Source of the DNA: Kineosporia corallincola
GTDB lineage: Bacteria > Actinomycetota > Actinomycetes > Actinomycetales > Kineosporiaceae
Reading direction: 5' to 3'
Length of the DNA stretch: 64,000 bases
NCBI RefSeq assembly: GCF_018499875.1
Contig: NZ_JAHBAY010000007.1
Coordinates: forward strand, 248,001-312,000
This document shows, in pieces, positions 7,837 to 16,192 of the stretch; positions within the stretch are counted from its first letter, which is position 1, and every line of letters starts with the position of its first letter. The notes below the pieces were generated by a model. That model made no database searches and was not told the DNA's origin. It saw only the letters and a program-made list of their open reading frames with translations. The position numbers and the translations under genes are program-made.

Positions 7837-8303
7837 GACAGGCCACCGTCGAGCTGGGCCTGCTGGTGGAGCCGGGCGACGGTTGTCGCGGCCTCGAGGT
7901 GGCTGCGGCAGATCTCGGGAGTGACGGCTGTGCCGTTCGCGTAGCGGTCCCAGACCTGCCAGCTGCCGCGGAACGGATTGTCCGAACTGATCAGTGTCAG
8001 GAACTGCGCGCCGGAGCGGCCCTGGGCGTGCAGGGCGAGGTGGTCCCACACGTCAGGCAGGTGCCCGTACTCGACGACACGACCCTCCGGTGTGACGGTC
8101 TCGGGTTTGATCCTGCCCATCCGGCCACCGAGGAAGTCGAGCAGTATGGCTTTCAGAAGGCATTCCGCCGCCAGCCCAGCCAGATGATCGGCATTGGCGT
8201 GACGTGCGGAGGCTTCCAAGTGATTCCCGTCGTCGAGGTGTCGCATACCGGCGCCTGCGAAGTCGGAGGACGATGTTGTAGACGTCGTGGCCACACTGCA
8301 CAC
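7833..8303 (-). CDS. HEPN-like protein, first gene of the operon
   Basis: A 156-residue, mostly helical protein. The segment ARHANADHLAGLAAECLLKA (about residues 33-52) is the characteristic first pair of helices of HEPN-domain proteins, which bind nucleotides or act as RNases, often as toxins. The C-terminal helices contain FRGSWQVWDRYANGTAV. I do not see the R-x4-6-H motif of ribonuclease-active HEPN proteins, so activity is uncertain. The start is ambiguous: GTG at 8303 or 8294, or ATG at 8246. The longer form is reported because DFAGAGMRHLDDGNHL aligns with the usual first helix. It is translationally coupled to the KGGVGR ATPase. The HEPN call is by pattern only. Confidence 0.7.
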   Translation of the reverse strand: MCSVATTSTTSSSDFAGAGMRHLDDGNHLEASARHANADHLAGLAAECLLKAILLDFLGGRMGRIKPETVTPEGRVVEYGHLPDVWDHLALHAQGRSGAQFLTLISSDNPFRGSWQVWDRYANGTAVTPEICRSHLEAATTVARLHQQAQLDGGLS

Positions 8304-8400
8304 TATCGAGTTGTCATGGTGGACGGGCGATCAATGGCGAGAGCGTGGATCGCCCGGGGCGAACAGAGGCGCCGGACAAGCAATCAGAGGGCGGTGGACG

Positions 8401-9165
8401 GTGCGGAATCAAGCATACGGTGGGGCGGCTGAGGTTCGGCCGGTCCTGATCGTCGAGCACGAGAGTGCCTGCCCGCCCGCGCTGTTCGGGGCCGGTCTCT
8501 CGTCGTCCACCGTTGACGCCGAGACGGTCAGGCCGTACCGCGGCGATCCGGTGCCCGGTGACCTGGACCGGTACGACGGGCTGGTGGTGCTGGGCGGGGC
8601 GATGGCGGCCTGGGACGACGAGGTGGCGCCCTGGCTGCCCGCCGTGCGCGCGCTGCTGGCCGGGGCGGTGGCGCGGAACGTGCCCACGCTGGGCATCTGC
8701 CTGGGGGCCCAGCTGCTGGCCCTGGCCTGCGGCGGACGGGTGGAACGCGGCGCGGCCGGTCTGGAGGCCGGGGTGAACCCGGTGACCGTTCTGCCGGCCG
8801 CCGATGCCGACCCGTTCTTCGGCCCGGTCGGCGACCGGCTGGGGTCCGGGCCGTGGCAGGTGCGGCACTTCCACCACGACGCGGTGACCGCCCTGCCGCC
8901 CGACGCCGAGCTGCTGGTGACCGGAAAGGTCTATCCGCACCAGGGTTTCCGGGTGGGAGAGAACGCCTGGGCGGTGCAGTACCACCCGGAGGTCAGCGGC
9001 GACGGGTTCGCGGTGTGGGCGGCACGGGCCGAGGCGTCCGGCGCGGTGCCGTCCGCGGCCGCCCTGCTGGCCCCGGTGCGGGCGGCCGAGCAGACCCAGG
9101 CCCGGGTGGCGCAGGCGCACGCGGCGGCGTTCGTGAGCGCGCTGCAACCGGCTTTCCCCGGCTGA
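8401..9165 (+). CDS. Class I glutamine amidotransferase (GMP-synthase-like)
   Basis: A 254-residue cytoplasmic GATase1 protein that would release ammonia from glutamine or hydrolyse a gamma-glutamyl bond. The nucleophile is Cys100 in GICLGAQLLAL, and His195/Glu197 in YHPEV complete the triad. LVVLGGAMAAW forms the oxyanion strand. No synthetase domain is attached, as in the stand-alone family often found next to glnA2 and glnE in actinomycetes. The GTG at 8401 has GAGGGCGG about 8 bases upstream, and the upstream open frame to 8287 overlaps the divergent HEPN promoter region, so it is not used. Proximity to glutamine synthetase and GlnE suggests nitrogen metabolism. The true substrate is unknown. 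Confidence 0.88.
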   Translation: MRNQAYGGAAEVRPVLIVEHESACPPALFGAGLSSSTVDAETVRPYRGDPVPGDLDRYDGLVVLGGAMAAWDDEVAPWLPAVRALLAGAVARNVPTLGICLGAQLLALACGGRVERGAAGLEAGVNPVTVLPAADADPFFGPVGDRLGSGPWQVRHFHHDAVTALPPDAELLVTGKVYPHQGFRVGENAWAVQYHPEVSGDGFAVWAARAEASGAVPSAAALLAPVRAAEQTQARVAQAHAAAFVSALQPAFPG

Positions 9166-9246
9166 GAGGCCCGCTGGAGTCTGCCGGTCCCACCTCGCGC
9201 CGTCGTCGGGTGACCGGCCCGGCACGGCAGCGGGAGGGCTGGTTCG

Positions 9247-9285
9247 TTTTTGACACCACCATGGCCGGCAGGGTGGTGTCAAAAA
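9247..9285. repeat. AT-flanked inverted repeat upstream of glnE
   Basis: A perfect 14-bp inverted repeat, TTTTTGACACCACC (9247-9260) and GGTGGTGTCAAAAA (9272-9285), with an 11-base loop. The A/T runs are within the arms, so there is no free U-tail in either direction. It may be a protein-binding palindrome or an unusual terminator for the amidotransferase gene, which ends 80 bases before it. Confidence 0.6.
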
Positions 9286-9400
9286 AGATCGATGCCCCCC
9301 CTGCGCCGCGCCCCGTGATGCCTCGCGAGGCTGCGCTCCGACGCCTGCCCCGCCCCCGCCGGAGGGACCGGCTCCCTCCCCGCGCGGTGGGCGACCGCAT

Positions 9401-9406
9401 TACGGT
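9401..9406 (+). promoter_or_regulatory. Probable -10 of a leaderless glnE transcript
   Basis: TACGGT lies six bases before the GTG start at 9413, placing a transcription start on or next to the initiation codon. No ribosome binding site is visible. Confidence 0.4.
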
Positions 9407-9412
9407 GGTCGG

Positions 9413-12400
9413 GTGACGACTGCGCGTCAGGTAAGTTTCGCCGCCCGGCTGGCCCGGTTCGGGTTCGCCGACCCGACCGCCGCCGAGCGGGTGCTCGGCA
9501 CCCCCGCGATGACCGAGTTGCTGGCCGCCGAGCCACCGGCCGAGCCGGACGGGTTCACCGGCGAGATACCGCCCCCCGGCGAGAAACTCCTGGCCGCTCT
9601 GGCCGAGTGCCCCGATCCGGATCTGGCCCTGGCCGCCCTCGGCCGGATGGTCGAGTCGCTGGCCCTCACCGATCGCGTACCCGGCGGGCTGGGCGGTCTC
9701 ACCCCGGAGGTGCTGGAGCGGCTCGCCGCCGGCGACGGCCCGGTGGCGCAGCTGTCGCACGCCCTGGCCCGCGACGAGCTGACCGCGCGCCGTCTGTTCG
9801 CCGTGCTCGGCGGGTCCGGGGCGCTCGGCGACCACCTGGTGCGCCATCCCTGGCAGTGGCCGGTGATCGACGGCGAGCTGGGCGGCGACGACCTGCCCGC
9901 GGTCCGTCTCGGCGAGGTGCCCGACCACACCGCCGACCATCACGGGCATGCCCGGGAATATCTCGAAGGCGTTCCGCCGCAGCCCTTCTCGTCTTTCACC
10001 GGCGACGAGCTGCGGGCCGAGCTGCTGCGTGCGGTGGGCGCCGACCCGGACGCCGCGGTGCCGGTCGGCGAGCTGCCGCAGGAACAGGCCACCGACGCGC
10101 TGCGGGTGGCCTACCGCCGTCGCCTGCTCGGGCTGGCCGCGCGTGACCTGGCCGCCGACAACCCGCTGGCGATCGTGCCCACCGTCGCCGCGATCCTCGC
10201 CGACCTGGCCGCCGCCGCGCTGGAGGCCGCGCTCGCGGTGGCCCGCGGTGTGCTGCCCGGCCACGGCGCGAACTGCCGGATCGCGGTGATCGGCATGGGC
10301 AAGTGCGGCGGGCGCGAGCTGAACTACGTCAGCGACGTCGACGTGATCTACGTGGTGGAGGCCCCCGAGGGCGCCGACGAGCAGAAGGCGATCAGCGAAG
10401 GCACGCGGCTGGCGAGCACTCTCGGCCTGGTCTGCTCGAAAGTCACGCCGGAGGGCACACTCTGGCCGGTCGACGCCAACCTCCGGCCGGAGGGCCGGCA
10501 GGGCCCGCTGGTGCGCACCCTGGCCAGTCACCTGGCCTACTACGAGCGCTGGGCGCAGACCTGGGAGTTCCAGGCGCTGCTGAAGGCCCGGCTGGTGGCC
10601 GGCGACGCCGAGCTGGGCGCGCGGTACCTGGCCGGCATCGAGCCGCTGGTCTGGCAGGCCGCCGAGCGCGACAACTTCGTGCCCGACGTGCAGGCGATGC
10701 GCCGCCGGGTGGAGGAGCAGCTGAAGGGCCCCGACGCCGACCGGCAGCTCAAGCTCGGCGCGGGTGGCCTGCGCGACGTGGAGTTCTCGGTGCAGCTGCT
10801 GCAACTGGTGCACGGCCGGATCGACACCCGGTTGAGGACGGCGAACACCCTGCTCGGCCTGGAAGCCCTGAGTACCTTCGGCTATGTCGGCCGGGCCGAC
10901 GCCGCGGAGCTCGACCGGGCCTACCGCATGCTCCGCTCGCTGGAGCACCGCATCCAGCTGTTCCGGCTCCAGCGCACCCACGTGGTGCCCACCGGCGAGG
11001 CCGACCTACGGCGCCTGGGGCGGGAGTTCGGCTTCCGCGCCGACCCGGGCGGGCAGCTCACCACGCTCTGGCGCAAGCAGGCCCGGGAGGTCCGGCGGCT
11101 GCACGAGAAGCTGTTCTACCGGCCGCTTCTCGCGGCCGCGGCCGAGCTCAGCAGCGACGAGGCCCGGCTCACCCCGGAGGCCGCGCGGGTGCGGCTGGCC
11201 GCGCTCGGCTACCGCGACCCGGCCGGGGCGATGCGCCACCTGAGCGCCCTCACCACCGGGGTGTCCCGGCGGGCGGCGATCCAGCGGCAGCTGCTGCCGG
11301 TGATGCTCGGCTGGTTCGCCGACGGCGCCGACCCGGACGCCGGGCTGCTCGACTTCCGCCGCCTGTCCGACGCCCTCGGCTCCACCCACTGGTACCTGAA
11401 GATGCTGCGCGACTCCGGCGCCGCGGCCGAGCGGCTGGCCCACGTGCTGTCGTCCAGCCAGCTGGTGGCCGAGCTGCTCCAGCGCAGCCCGGAGGCGGTG
11501 GCGCTGCTGGAGACCGACGAGGTGCTCCAGCCCCAGCCGCTGGAGTCGATGATCGCCTCCGTGCGCAAGGGCGCGGCCCGGCACGAGGGCGATCCGGTGG
11601 GCGGGGCGATGGCTGCGCGGGCGGTGCGGCGGCGCGAGACCATCCGCACCGGGGTGGCCGACGTCGCCGGGCTCACCGACATCGACACCGTGGGCCACGC
11701 CCTCAGCGACTGCGCGGTGGCGGCGCTCGACGGCGCGCTGGTGGCGGCCGCCGACTCGGTGCGGGCCCGGCGGGGCGACCTGCCGGTGCGGATGGCGGTG
11801 ATCGCTATGGGCCGGCTGGGCGGGCGGGAGAACAGCTACTCCAGCGACGCCGACGTGATGTTCGTGGCCGACCCGCTGCCCGGCACCGCGCCGCACGAGG
11901 CCCAGGCGGCCGCCGTCGACCTGTGCTCGGAACTGCGCCGCCTGCTCTCGGCCACCGGCCCGGAGCCGGCCCTGGCGGTCGACGCCAACCTGCGCCCGGA
12001 GGGCCGCAACGGCCCGCTCGTGCGCTCGCTGGCCTCCTACCGCGACTACTACGCGCGCTGGTCGGTGGCCTGGGAGGCGCAGGCCCTGACCCGGGCCCGG
12101 CCGATCGCCGGAGACGTCGCGCTGGGCCAGGAGTTCGTCGAGCTGATCGACCCGTTGCGCTGGCGTCCGGGTGGGCTCACCGACGCCGCGCTGATGGAGA
12201 TCCGCCGGATCAAGGCCCGGGTGGAGTCGGAGCGGCTGCCCCGTGGCGCCGACCCGCACCGTCACCTCAAGCTCGGCCGCGGGGCGCTGGCCGACGTGGA
12301 GTGGACGGTGCAGCTGGTCCAGCTCCAGCACGCCCACGAGGTGCCCGGGCTGCGTGTCACCGGCACGATGGCGGCCCTCGACGCCGCGGTCGCCGCCGGT

Positions 12401-12652
12401 CTGGTCGAACCGGTGGACGGCGAGGTGCTGGCCGAGGCCTGGCGTCTGGCCGCCCGGTTCCGCAACGCGATCACGCTGTGGAAGGGCAACGCGAGCGACG
12501 TGCCTCCGGCCAACTACACCGCGCTCGACGGCGTGGCCCGGATCATGGGCTACCCCCCGGCGTCGGCGGGCCGGCTCGACGACGACTACCAGCGGGTGAC
12601 CCGGAGGGCCCGCACCGTGGTGGAGCGGCTGTTCTACGGTTGGGACGTGTGA
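9413..12652 (+). CDS. glnE: Glutamine synthetase adenylyltransferase/deadenylase
   Basis: Bifunctional regulator of GlnA1: one half attaches AMP to a tyrosine of glutamine synthetase, the other removes it. It is 1079 residues. Both nucleotidyltransferase domains are visible: GMGKCGGRELNYVSDVD at about residue 295 (deadenylylating half) and AMGRLGGRENSYSSDAD at about 799 (adenylylating half), each followed by the VDANLRPEGRNGPLVRSLA type of segment. The joining helices contain the LGAGGLRDVEFSVQLLQL repeat. The Tyr target is present in GlnA1 and absent from GlnA2. It starts with GTG at 9413, probably without a leader, and its stop overlaps the next gene. Confidence 0.97.
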   Translation: MTTARQVSFAARLARFGFADPTAAERVLGTPAMTELLAAEPPAEPDGFTGEIPPPGEKLLAALAECPDPDLALAALGRMVESLALTDRVPGGLGGLTPEVLERLAAGDGPVAQLSHALARDELTARRLFAVLGGSGALGDHLVRHPWQWPVIDGELGGDDLPAVRLGEVPDHTADHHGHAREYLEGVPPQPFSSFTGDELRAELLRAVGADPDAAVPVGELPQEQATDALRVAYRRRLLGLAARDLAADNPLAIVPTVAAILADLAAAALEAALAVARGVLPGHGANCRIAVIGMGKCGGRELNYVSDVDVIYVVEAPEGADEQKAISEGTRLASTLGLVCSKVTPEGTLWPVDANLRPEGRQGPLVRTLASHLAYYERWAQTWEFQALLKARLVAGDAELGARYLAGIEPLVWQAAERDNFVPDVQAMRRRVEEQLKGPDADRQLKLGAGGLRDVEFSVQLLQLVHGRIDTRLRTANTLLGLEALSTFGYVGRADAAELDRAYRMLRSLEHRIQLFRLQRTHVVPTGEADLRRLGREFGFRADPGGQLTTLWRKQAREVRRLHEKLFYRPLLAAAAELSSDEARLTPEAARVRLAALGYRDPAGAMRHLSALTTGVSRRAAIQRQLLPVMLGWFADGADPDAGLLDFRRLSDALGSTHWYLKMLRDSGAAAERLAHVLSSSQLVAELLQRSPEAVALLETDEVLQPQPLESMIASVRKGAARHEGDPVGGAMAARAVRRRETIRTGVADVAGLTDIDTVGHALSDCAVAALDGALVAAADSVRARRGDLPVRMAVIAMGRLGGRENSYSSDADVMFVADPLPGTAPHEAQAAAVDLCSELRRLLSATGPEPALAVDANLRPEGRNGPLVRSLASYRDYYARWSVAWEAQALTRARPIAGDVALGQEFVELIDPLRWRPGGLTDAALMEIRRIKARVESERLPRGADPHRHLKLGRGALADVEWTVQLVQLQHAHEVPGLRVTGTMAALDAAVAAGLVEPVDGEVLAEAWRLAARFRNAITLWKGNASDVPPANYTALDGVARIMGYPPASAGRLDDDYQRVTRRARTVVERLFYGWDV

Positions 12653-13170
12653 CGCACCTCCTTCTGATCTCCGGCAGCACCCGGGCGGCATCGGGGAACA
12701 CCGCCACCCTGCGCACCCTCGCCGGCCTGACACCGCCCGGCCACACGACGGACCTGTACGACGGGCTGTCCCGGCTGCCGGCGTTCAACCCGGACGACGA
12801 CGAGCCGCCGCTGCCCGGGCCGGTCGCCGCCCTGCGGTCCCGCATCGAGGCGGCGGACGCCGTGGTGTTCTGCGTGCCGGAGTACGCGGGCACCGTCCCG
12901 GGCAGCCTGAAGAACCTGCTGGAGTGGACGGTGAAGGGCGCCCAGCTCTACGAGAAGCCGGTGGTCTGGATCGACGTGGCGAACACCGGGCGGGGCGCCG
13001 GCGCCCTGGCCACGCTGGAGGTGGTGCTCGGCTACGTCGGGGCCGTGCTGGTGCGGTCGGCCTGCCTGCGCACCATGGTGACCGGCCGCGACCGTGGGCC
13101 GGACTGCACGTTCACCGACCCGGAGCTGCGGCGCGAGCTGGCCGGGGTGTGGGACGCGCTGACCGCCTGA
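12649..13170 (+). CDS. NADPH-dependent FMN reductase family protein
   Basis: A 173-residue flavodoxin-like reductase of the ArsH/NQR group. The phosphate-binding loop LLISGSTRAASGNT is at residues 4-17, and PEYAGTVPGSLKNLLEWT, which contacts the flavin ring, is at about 82-99. The GTG at 12649 overlaps the glnE stop by four bases (GTGA), so it is almost certainly co-translated with glnE. Why a reductase is coupled to glnE is unknown. It could be a quinone, chromate or azo-compound reductase, and the sequence does not decide between them. Confidence 0.9.
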   Translation: MTHLLLISGSTRAASGNTATLRTLAGLTPPGHTTDLYDGLSRLPAFNPDDDEPPLPGPVAALRSRIEAADAVVFCVPEYAGTVPGSLKNLLEWTVKGAQLYEKPVVWIDVANTGRGAGALATLEVVLGYVGAVLVRSACLRTMVTGRDRGPDCTFTDPELRRELAGVWDALTA

Positions 13171-13190
13171 TCGCCTGATCGCCTGATCGG
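13167..13190 (+). repeat. Three copies of CGCCTGAT
   Basis: An 8-base motif occurs three times in tandem across the stop codon of the FMN reductase gene. It looks like slippage-generated sequence and no hairpin is formed. Confidence 0.5.
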
Positions 13191-13254
13191 GGGCCGGGCA
13201 CAGCCCGTTCCCAGGTTCACGCGGGCGGCCCGCGAGCCGGGCGGACGTCACGGG

Positions 13255-13260
13255 TAGACT
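13255..13260 (+). promoter_or_regulatory. -10 hexamer of a leaderless gene
   Basis: TAGACT lies seven bases before the ATG at 13268. No ribosome binding site is present, which fits leaderless transcription. Confidence 0.45.
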
Positions 13261-13267
13261 GGCGCCG

Positions 13268-13771
13268 ATGACGCCACGTATCAGCCTGCGCCCGGCCGGA
13301 GCCGCCGCCGTGCTGATCACGTTTGCCGCCGTCGTCCTCACGCTGCTGAGCGTCACCAGCACGATGGCCCGCAACACCGGCGACACCATGCGTGCCGTCC
13401 CGGTCGCCGGTGCCGCGAGCCCGGGTGAGCCGGGCCCCGGCCCCGCGTCGTCCACACCGTTGTCCACCGACTCGTTGCCCTCGTCGCCCCAGCTCAGGGG
13501 CCGGCCGACGGCCACCGTCTCGCCCCTGTCGCACCGCTCCGCGGGGCAGGGCGCCCAGCACCGGTCCGCGGTGGCCGCGCTCGGGCAGAGCACCGACATC
13601 CATCATCCGGGCGGCTCGCCCGACGTCCCCGCCGCCCTCACCACGCGCGGCTCACTCTTCCCCGTCGATCTGACCGACCTGCCGATCGACGCGTCCGCCG
13701 AGGTCATCGCGACCACGGTGAGCATTTCGCACCGTGGTCGCGCACCACCTGCCACCGGGTACGGCATCTAA
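13268..13771 (+). CDS. Hypothetical membrane-anchored protein, Pro/Ser-rich
   Basis: A 167-residue protein I do not recognise. Residues 10-32 (AAAVLITFAAVVLTLLSV) form a signal anchor. The rest is low-complexity Pro, Ser, Gly and Thr, as in an extracytoplasmic tail, and ends in a short hydrophobic stretch near SLFPVDLTDLPID. A good leaderless promoter supports the start. Open frames on the opposite strand also cover the region, but they lack a promoter or start signal. It precedes secDF by 54 bases and the two may share a transcript, apart from the hairpin between them. Confidence 0.5.
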   Translation: MTPRISLRPAGAAAVLITFAAVVLTLLSVTSTMARNTGDTMRAVPVAGAASPGEPGPGPASSTPLSTDSLPSSPQLRGRPTATVSPLSHRSAGQGAQHRSAVAALGQSTDIHHPGGSPDVPAALTTRGSLFPVDLTDLPIDASAEVIATTVSISHRGRAPPATGYGI

Positions 13772-13772
13772 A

Positions 13773-13823
13773 CACCCCTCCTCACGCACGGGTAGGGGTG
13801 TCTCTCACCCCTACCCGGAGGAG
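13773..13823 (+). promoter_or_regulatory. Competing hairpins in the secDF leader
   Basis: GGGTAGGGGTG (13790-13800) pairs perfectly over 11 bp with CACCCCTACCC (13806-13816), loop TCTCT. An upstream CACCCCT (13773-13779) can pair instead with AGGGGTG (13794-13800). The ribosome binding site GGAGGAG (13817-13823) abuts the second hairpin. Mutually exclusive folding is possible. It could alternatively be a terminator for the upstream gene. Confidence 0.5.
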
Positions 13824-13825
13824 CC

Positions 13826-16183
13826 ATGCGAGCTGTCCCCGTGGTGCGCGCGGTCGTCGCCCTCGCCGTCGTCGCCACCTCACTCTTCGTCGCGCTGACG
13901 ATGTCCCCACGCCTGGGGCTCGACCTGCGCGGCGGCACCCAGATCGTGCTCCAGGCCAGCAGTACCGACACGGTCGAGGCGAACGCCGAGGCCACCGACC
14001 GGGCCCTGAGCGTGCTGCGCAACCGGATCGACGCGCTCGGCGTGAGTGATCCGACCGTCACCCGGTCCGGCGAGAACCGGATCATCATCGAGCTGCCCGG
14101 GGTGCAGGACCCGAGCGAGGCCGCCGAGGTGATCGGCCGCACCGCCCAGCTCACCTTCCACCCCGTCGTCTCGGCCGAGGCGCAGGGCGACCTGGAGGAG
14201 GGACAGCGGCGTCTCGTCGACGAGGACGGGCTGCCGCTGGTGATCGGTTCCTCGGTGATGACCGGTGAGGGCGTCGGCGACGCCGCCGGGCTGACCGACC
14301 CGTCGCAGGGCACCGGCTGGTTCGTCACGGTCGACTTCCGCGACGCCGGCGCGCAGGCCTGGCGAACGCTGACCGCCGAGGCAGCCTGCGCGGTGTCCGG
14401 CGACCCGCAGCGCCGGATCGCGATCGTGCTGGACGACGAGGTGATCTCGTCACCGCAGGTGGATCCGTCGGTGGCCTGCGGCGTCGGGATGACCGGCAGC
14501 AGCACCCAGATCACCGGCCGGTTCACCGCCGAGCAGGCGCAGGACCTGGCCGTGCTGATCAAGGGCGGTGCCCTGCCGGTGCCGGTCGAGGTGATCGAGC
14601 AGCGCACCGTCGGCCCGACGCTGGGTGCGGACGCGATCGACGCCTCGATCCGGGCGGCGGTCATCGGCCTGATCCTCACCGGCCTGTTCATCACGCTGGT
14701 CTACCGGGTGGTGGGGTTCCTCGCGACGCTGGCGCTGGCCGGCTACGCACTGATCTCGTACGCCTTCCTGGTGCTGCTCGGCGCCACCCTCACCCTGCCC
14801 GGCCTGGCCGGTTTCGTGCTGGCCATCGGCATGGCGATCGACGCCAACGTGCTGGTGTTCGAGCGGGCCCGGGAGGAGTTCGCCTCGGTGCCCCCGCAAC
14901 GGCGCACGGCCCGGGGCGGGCTGGCCGGGGCGCTGAAGACCGGCTTCGACAAGGCCTGGACCGCGATCATCGACACCAACGTCACCACGTTGCTGGCGGC
15001 GGGCCTGCTGTTCGGCCTGGCCTCCGGACCGGTGCGCGGGTTCGGGGTGACGCTGTCGGTGGGTGTGGTGGCCTCGATGGTGTCCGCGCTGATCGTGGCC
15101 CGGGTGCTCACCGAGTGGGCGGTGCGGCGCAGCTTCGTGCGCGGCCGTCCCCGGGTCTCCGGGCTGGCGGGCAACGGCCGGCTGCGCCGGTGGCTGGCGG
15201 CCAGCGGACCCGACCTGATGCGCAGAAGTCGCATCTGGCTGGGCATCTCGGCCGCGATCGTGATGGTGTCGGTGGCCGGCATCGTGGTGCGGGGGCTCAA
15301 CCTCGGCGTCGAGTTCACCGGCGGCCGGCTGCTGACCTTCAGCACCAGCCAGGCGATCACCGCCGACCAGGCGCGAGAAGCGGTCAGCGAGGCCGGTTTC
15401 CCGCGGGCCGTGGTGCAGACCTCGTCGCCGACCGGCGGGGCCGCCGAGACCATCAGCGTGCGCACCGAGGAGCTGACCAACGCCCAGGCCCTGACCATCG
15501 AGCAGTCCCTGGCCCGGGTCGGCGGCGAGGTGAGCAAGGAGACCGACGAGCTGATCGGGCCGAGCCTGGGCGACGAGCTGCGCACCAAGGCGCTGATCGC
15601 GCTCGGTGCGGCGATCCTGGCCCAGATGCTCTATCTCGCCGTCAGATTCCGCTGGACCTTCGGAATAGCCGCTGCTGTGACCATGTTTCACGACGTACTG
15701 GTGGTGGTCGGGGTGTTCGCCTGGCTCGGCAAACCGATCGACGGCGTGTTCCTCGCCGCCGCCCTCACCGTGATCGGCCTGAGCGTGAACGACACCGTCG
15801 TCGTGTTCGACCGGGTGCGTGAGATGCGCCGGGCCAGGCCCGGCGCGTCGTTCGCCTCGGTGGTGAACAGCGCTGTGCTGCAAACGGTTCCGCGCACCAT
15901 CAACACCGGCCTCGGGGCCATGTTCATCCTCGCCGCCCTCACCGTGCTGGGTGGCGACTCGCTCACCGACTTCGCCCTGGCCCTGCTCATCGGGCTGGTC
16001 GTCGGCACCGCGTCCAGTGTGTTCACCGCCGCCCCGCTGGCGATCGCGCTGGAGCGGTTCTGGCCCGACCGTCCCGATCACACGCCGGAAGCGACCGATC
16101 AGGACCAGCGTTCGGAAAGACGCCCGGTGACGCGGACATCCGTCGACCCCTATGCCCACGTCCCCTCCGGTCGCGAGACGTAA
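13826..16183 (+). CDS. secDF: Fused protein-export membrane protein SecDF
   Basis: A 785-residue fusion of SecD (about residues 1-430) and SecF (about 455-785) that uses the proton gradient to help complete Sec-dependent secretion. The SecD signature LGLDLRGGTQIVLQ is at about 29-42, and the SecD periplasmic P1 domain follows with IELPGVQDPSEA. GMAIDANVLVFERAREE is the conserved transmembrane helix 4 region. The SecF part has NLGVEFTGGRLL and SVNDTVVVFDRVREMR. Twelve membrane helices are expected and visible. Streptomyces species carry a fused SecDF in addition to separate secD and secF, so this may be a second copy. A GGAGGAG site precedes the ATG at 13826. Confidence 0.95.
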   Translation: MRAVPVVRAVVALAVVATSLFVALTMSPRLGLDLRGGTQIVLQASSTDTVEANAEATDRALSVLRNRIDALGVSDPTVTRSGENRIIIELPGVQDPSEAAEVIGRTAQLTFHPVVSAEAQGDLEEGQRRLVDEDGLPLVIGSSVMTGEGVGDAAGLTDPSQGTGWFVTVDFRDAGAQAWRTLTAEAACAVSGDPQRRIAIVLDDEVISSPQVDPSVACGVGMTGSSTQITGRFTAEQAQDLAVLIKGGALPVPVEVIEQRTVGPTLGADAIDASIRAAVIGLILTGLFITLVYRVVGFLATLALAGYALISYAFLVLLGATLTLPGLAGFVLAIGMAIDANVLVFERAREEFASVPPQRRTARGGLAGALKTGFDKAWTAIIDTNVTTLLAAGLLFGLASGPVRGFGVTLSVGVVASMVSALIVARVLTEWAVRRSFVRGRPRVSGLAGNGRLRRWLAASGPDLMRRSRIWLGISAAIVMVSVAGIVVRGLNLGVEFTGGRLLTFSTSQAITADQAREAVSEAGFPRAVVQTSSPTGGAAETISVRTEELTNAQALTIEQSLARVGGEVSKETDELIGPSLGDELRTKALIALGAAILAQMLYLAVRFRWTFGIAAAVTMFHDVLVVVGVFAWLGKPIDGVFLAAALTVIGLSVNDTVVVFDRVREMRRARPGASFASVVNSAVLQTVPRTINTGLGAMFILAALTVLGGDSLTDFALALLIGLVVGTASSVFTAAPLAIALERFWPDRPDHTPEATDQDQRSERRPVTRTSVDPYAHVPSGRET

Positions 16184-16192
16184 GGACTGCCC

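Noticed and set aside
10303-12648. Long open frame overlapping glnE in another frame
   Set aside because: Only its last part (from 12649) is a real gene; the rest is shadow of glnE.
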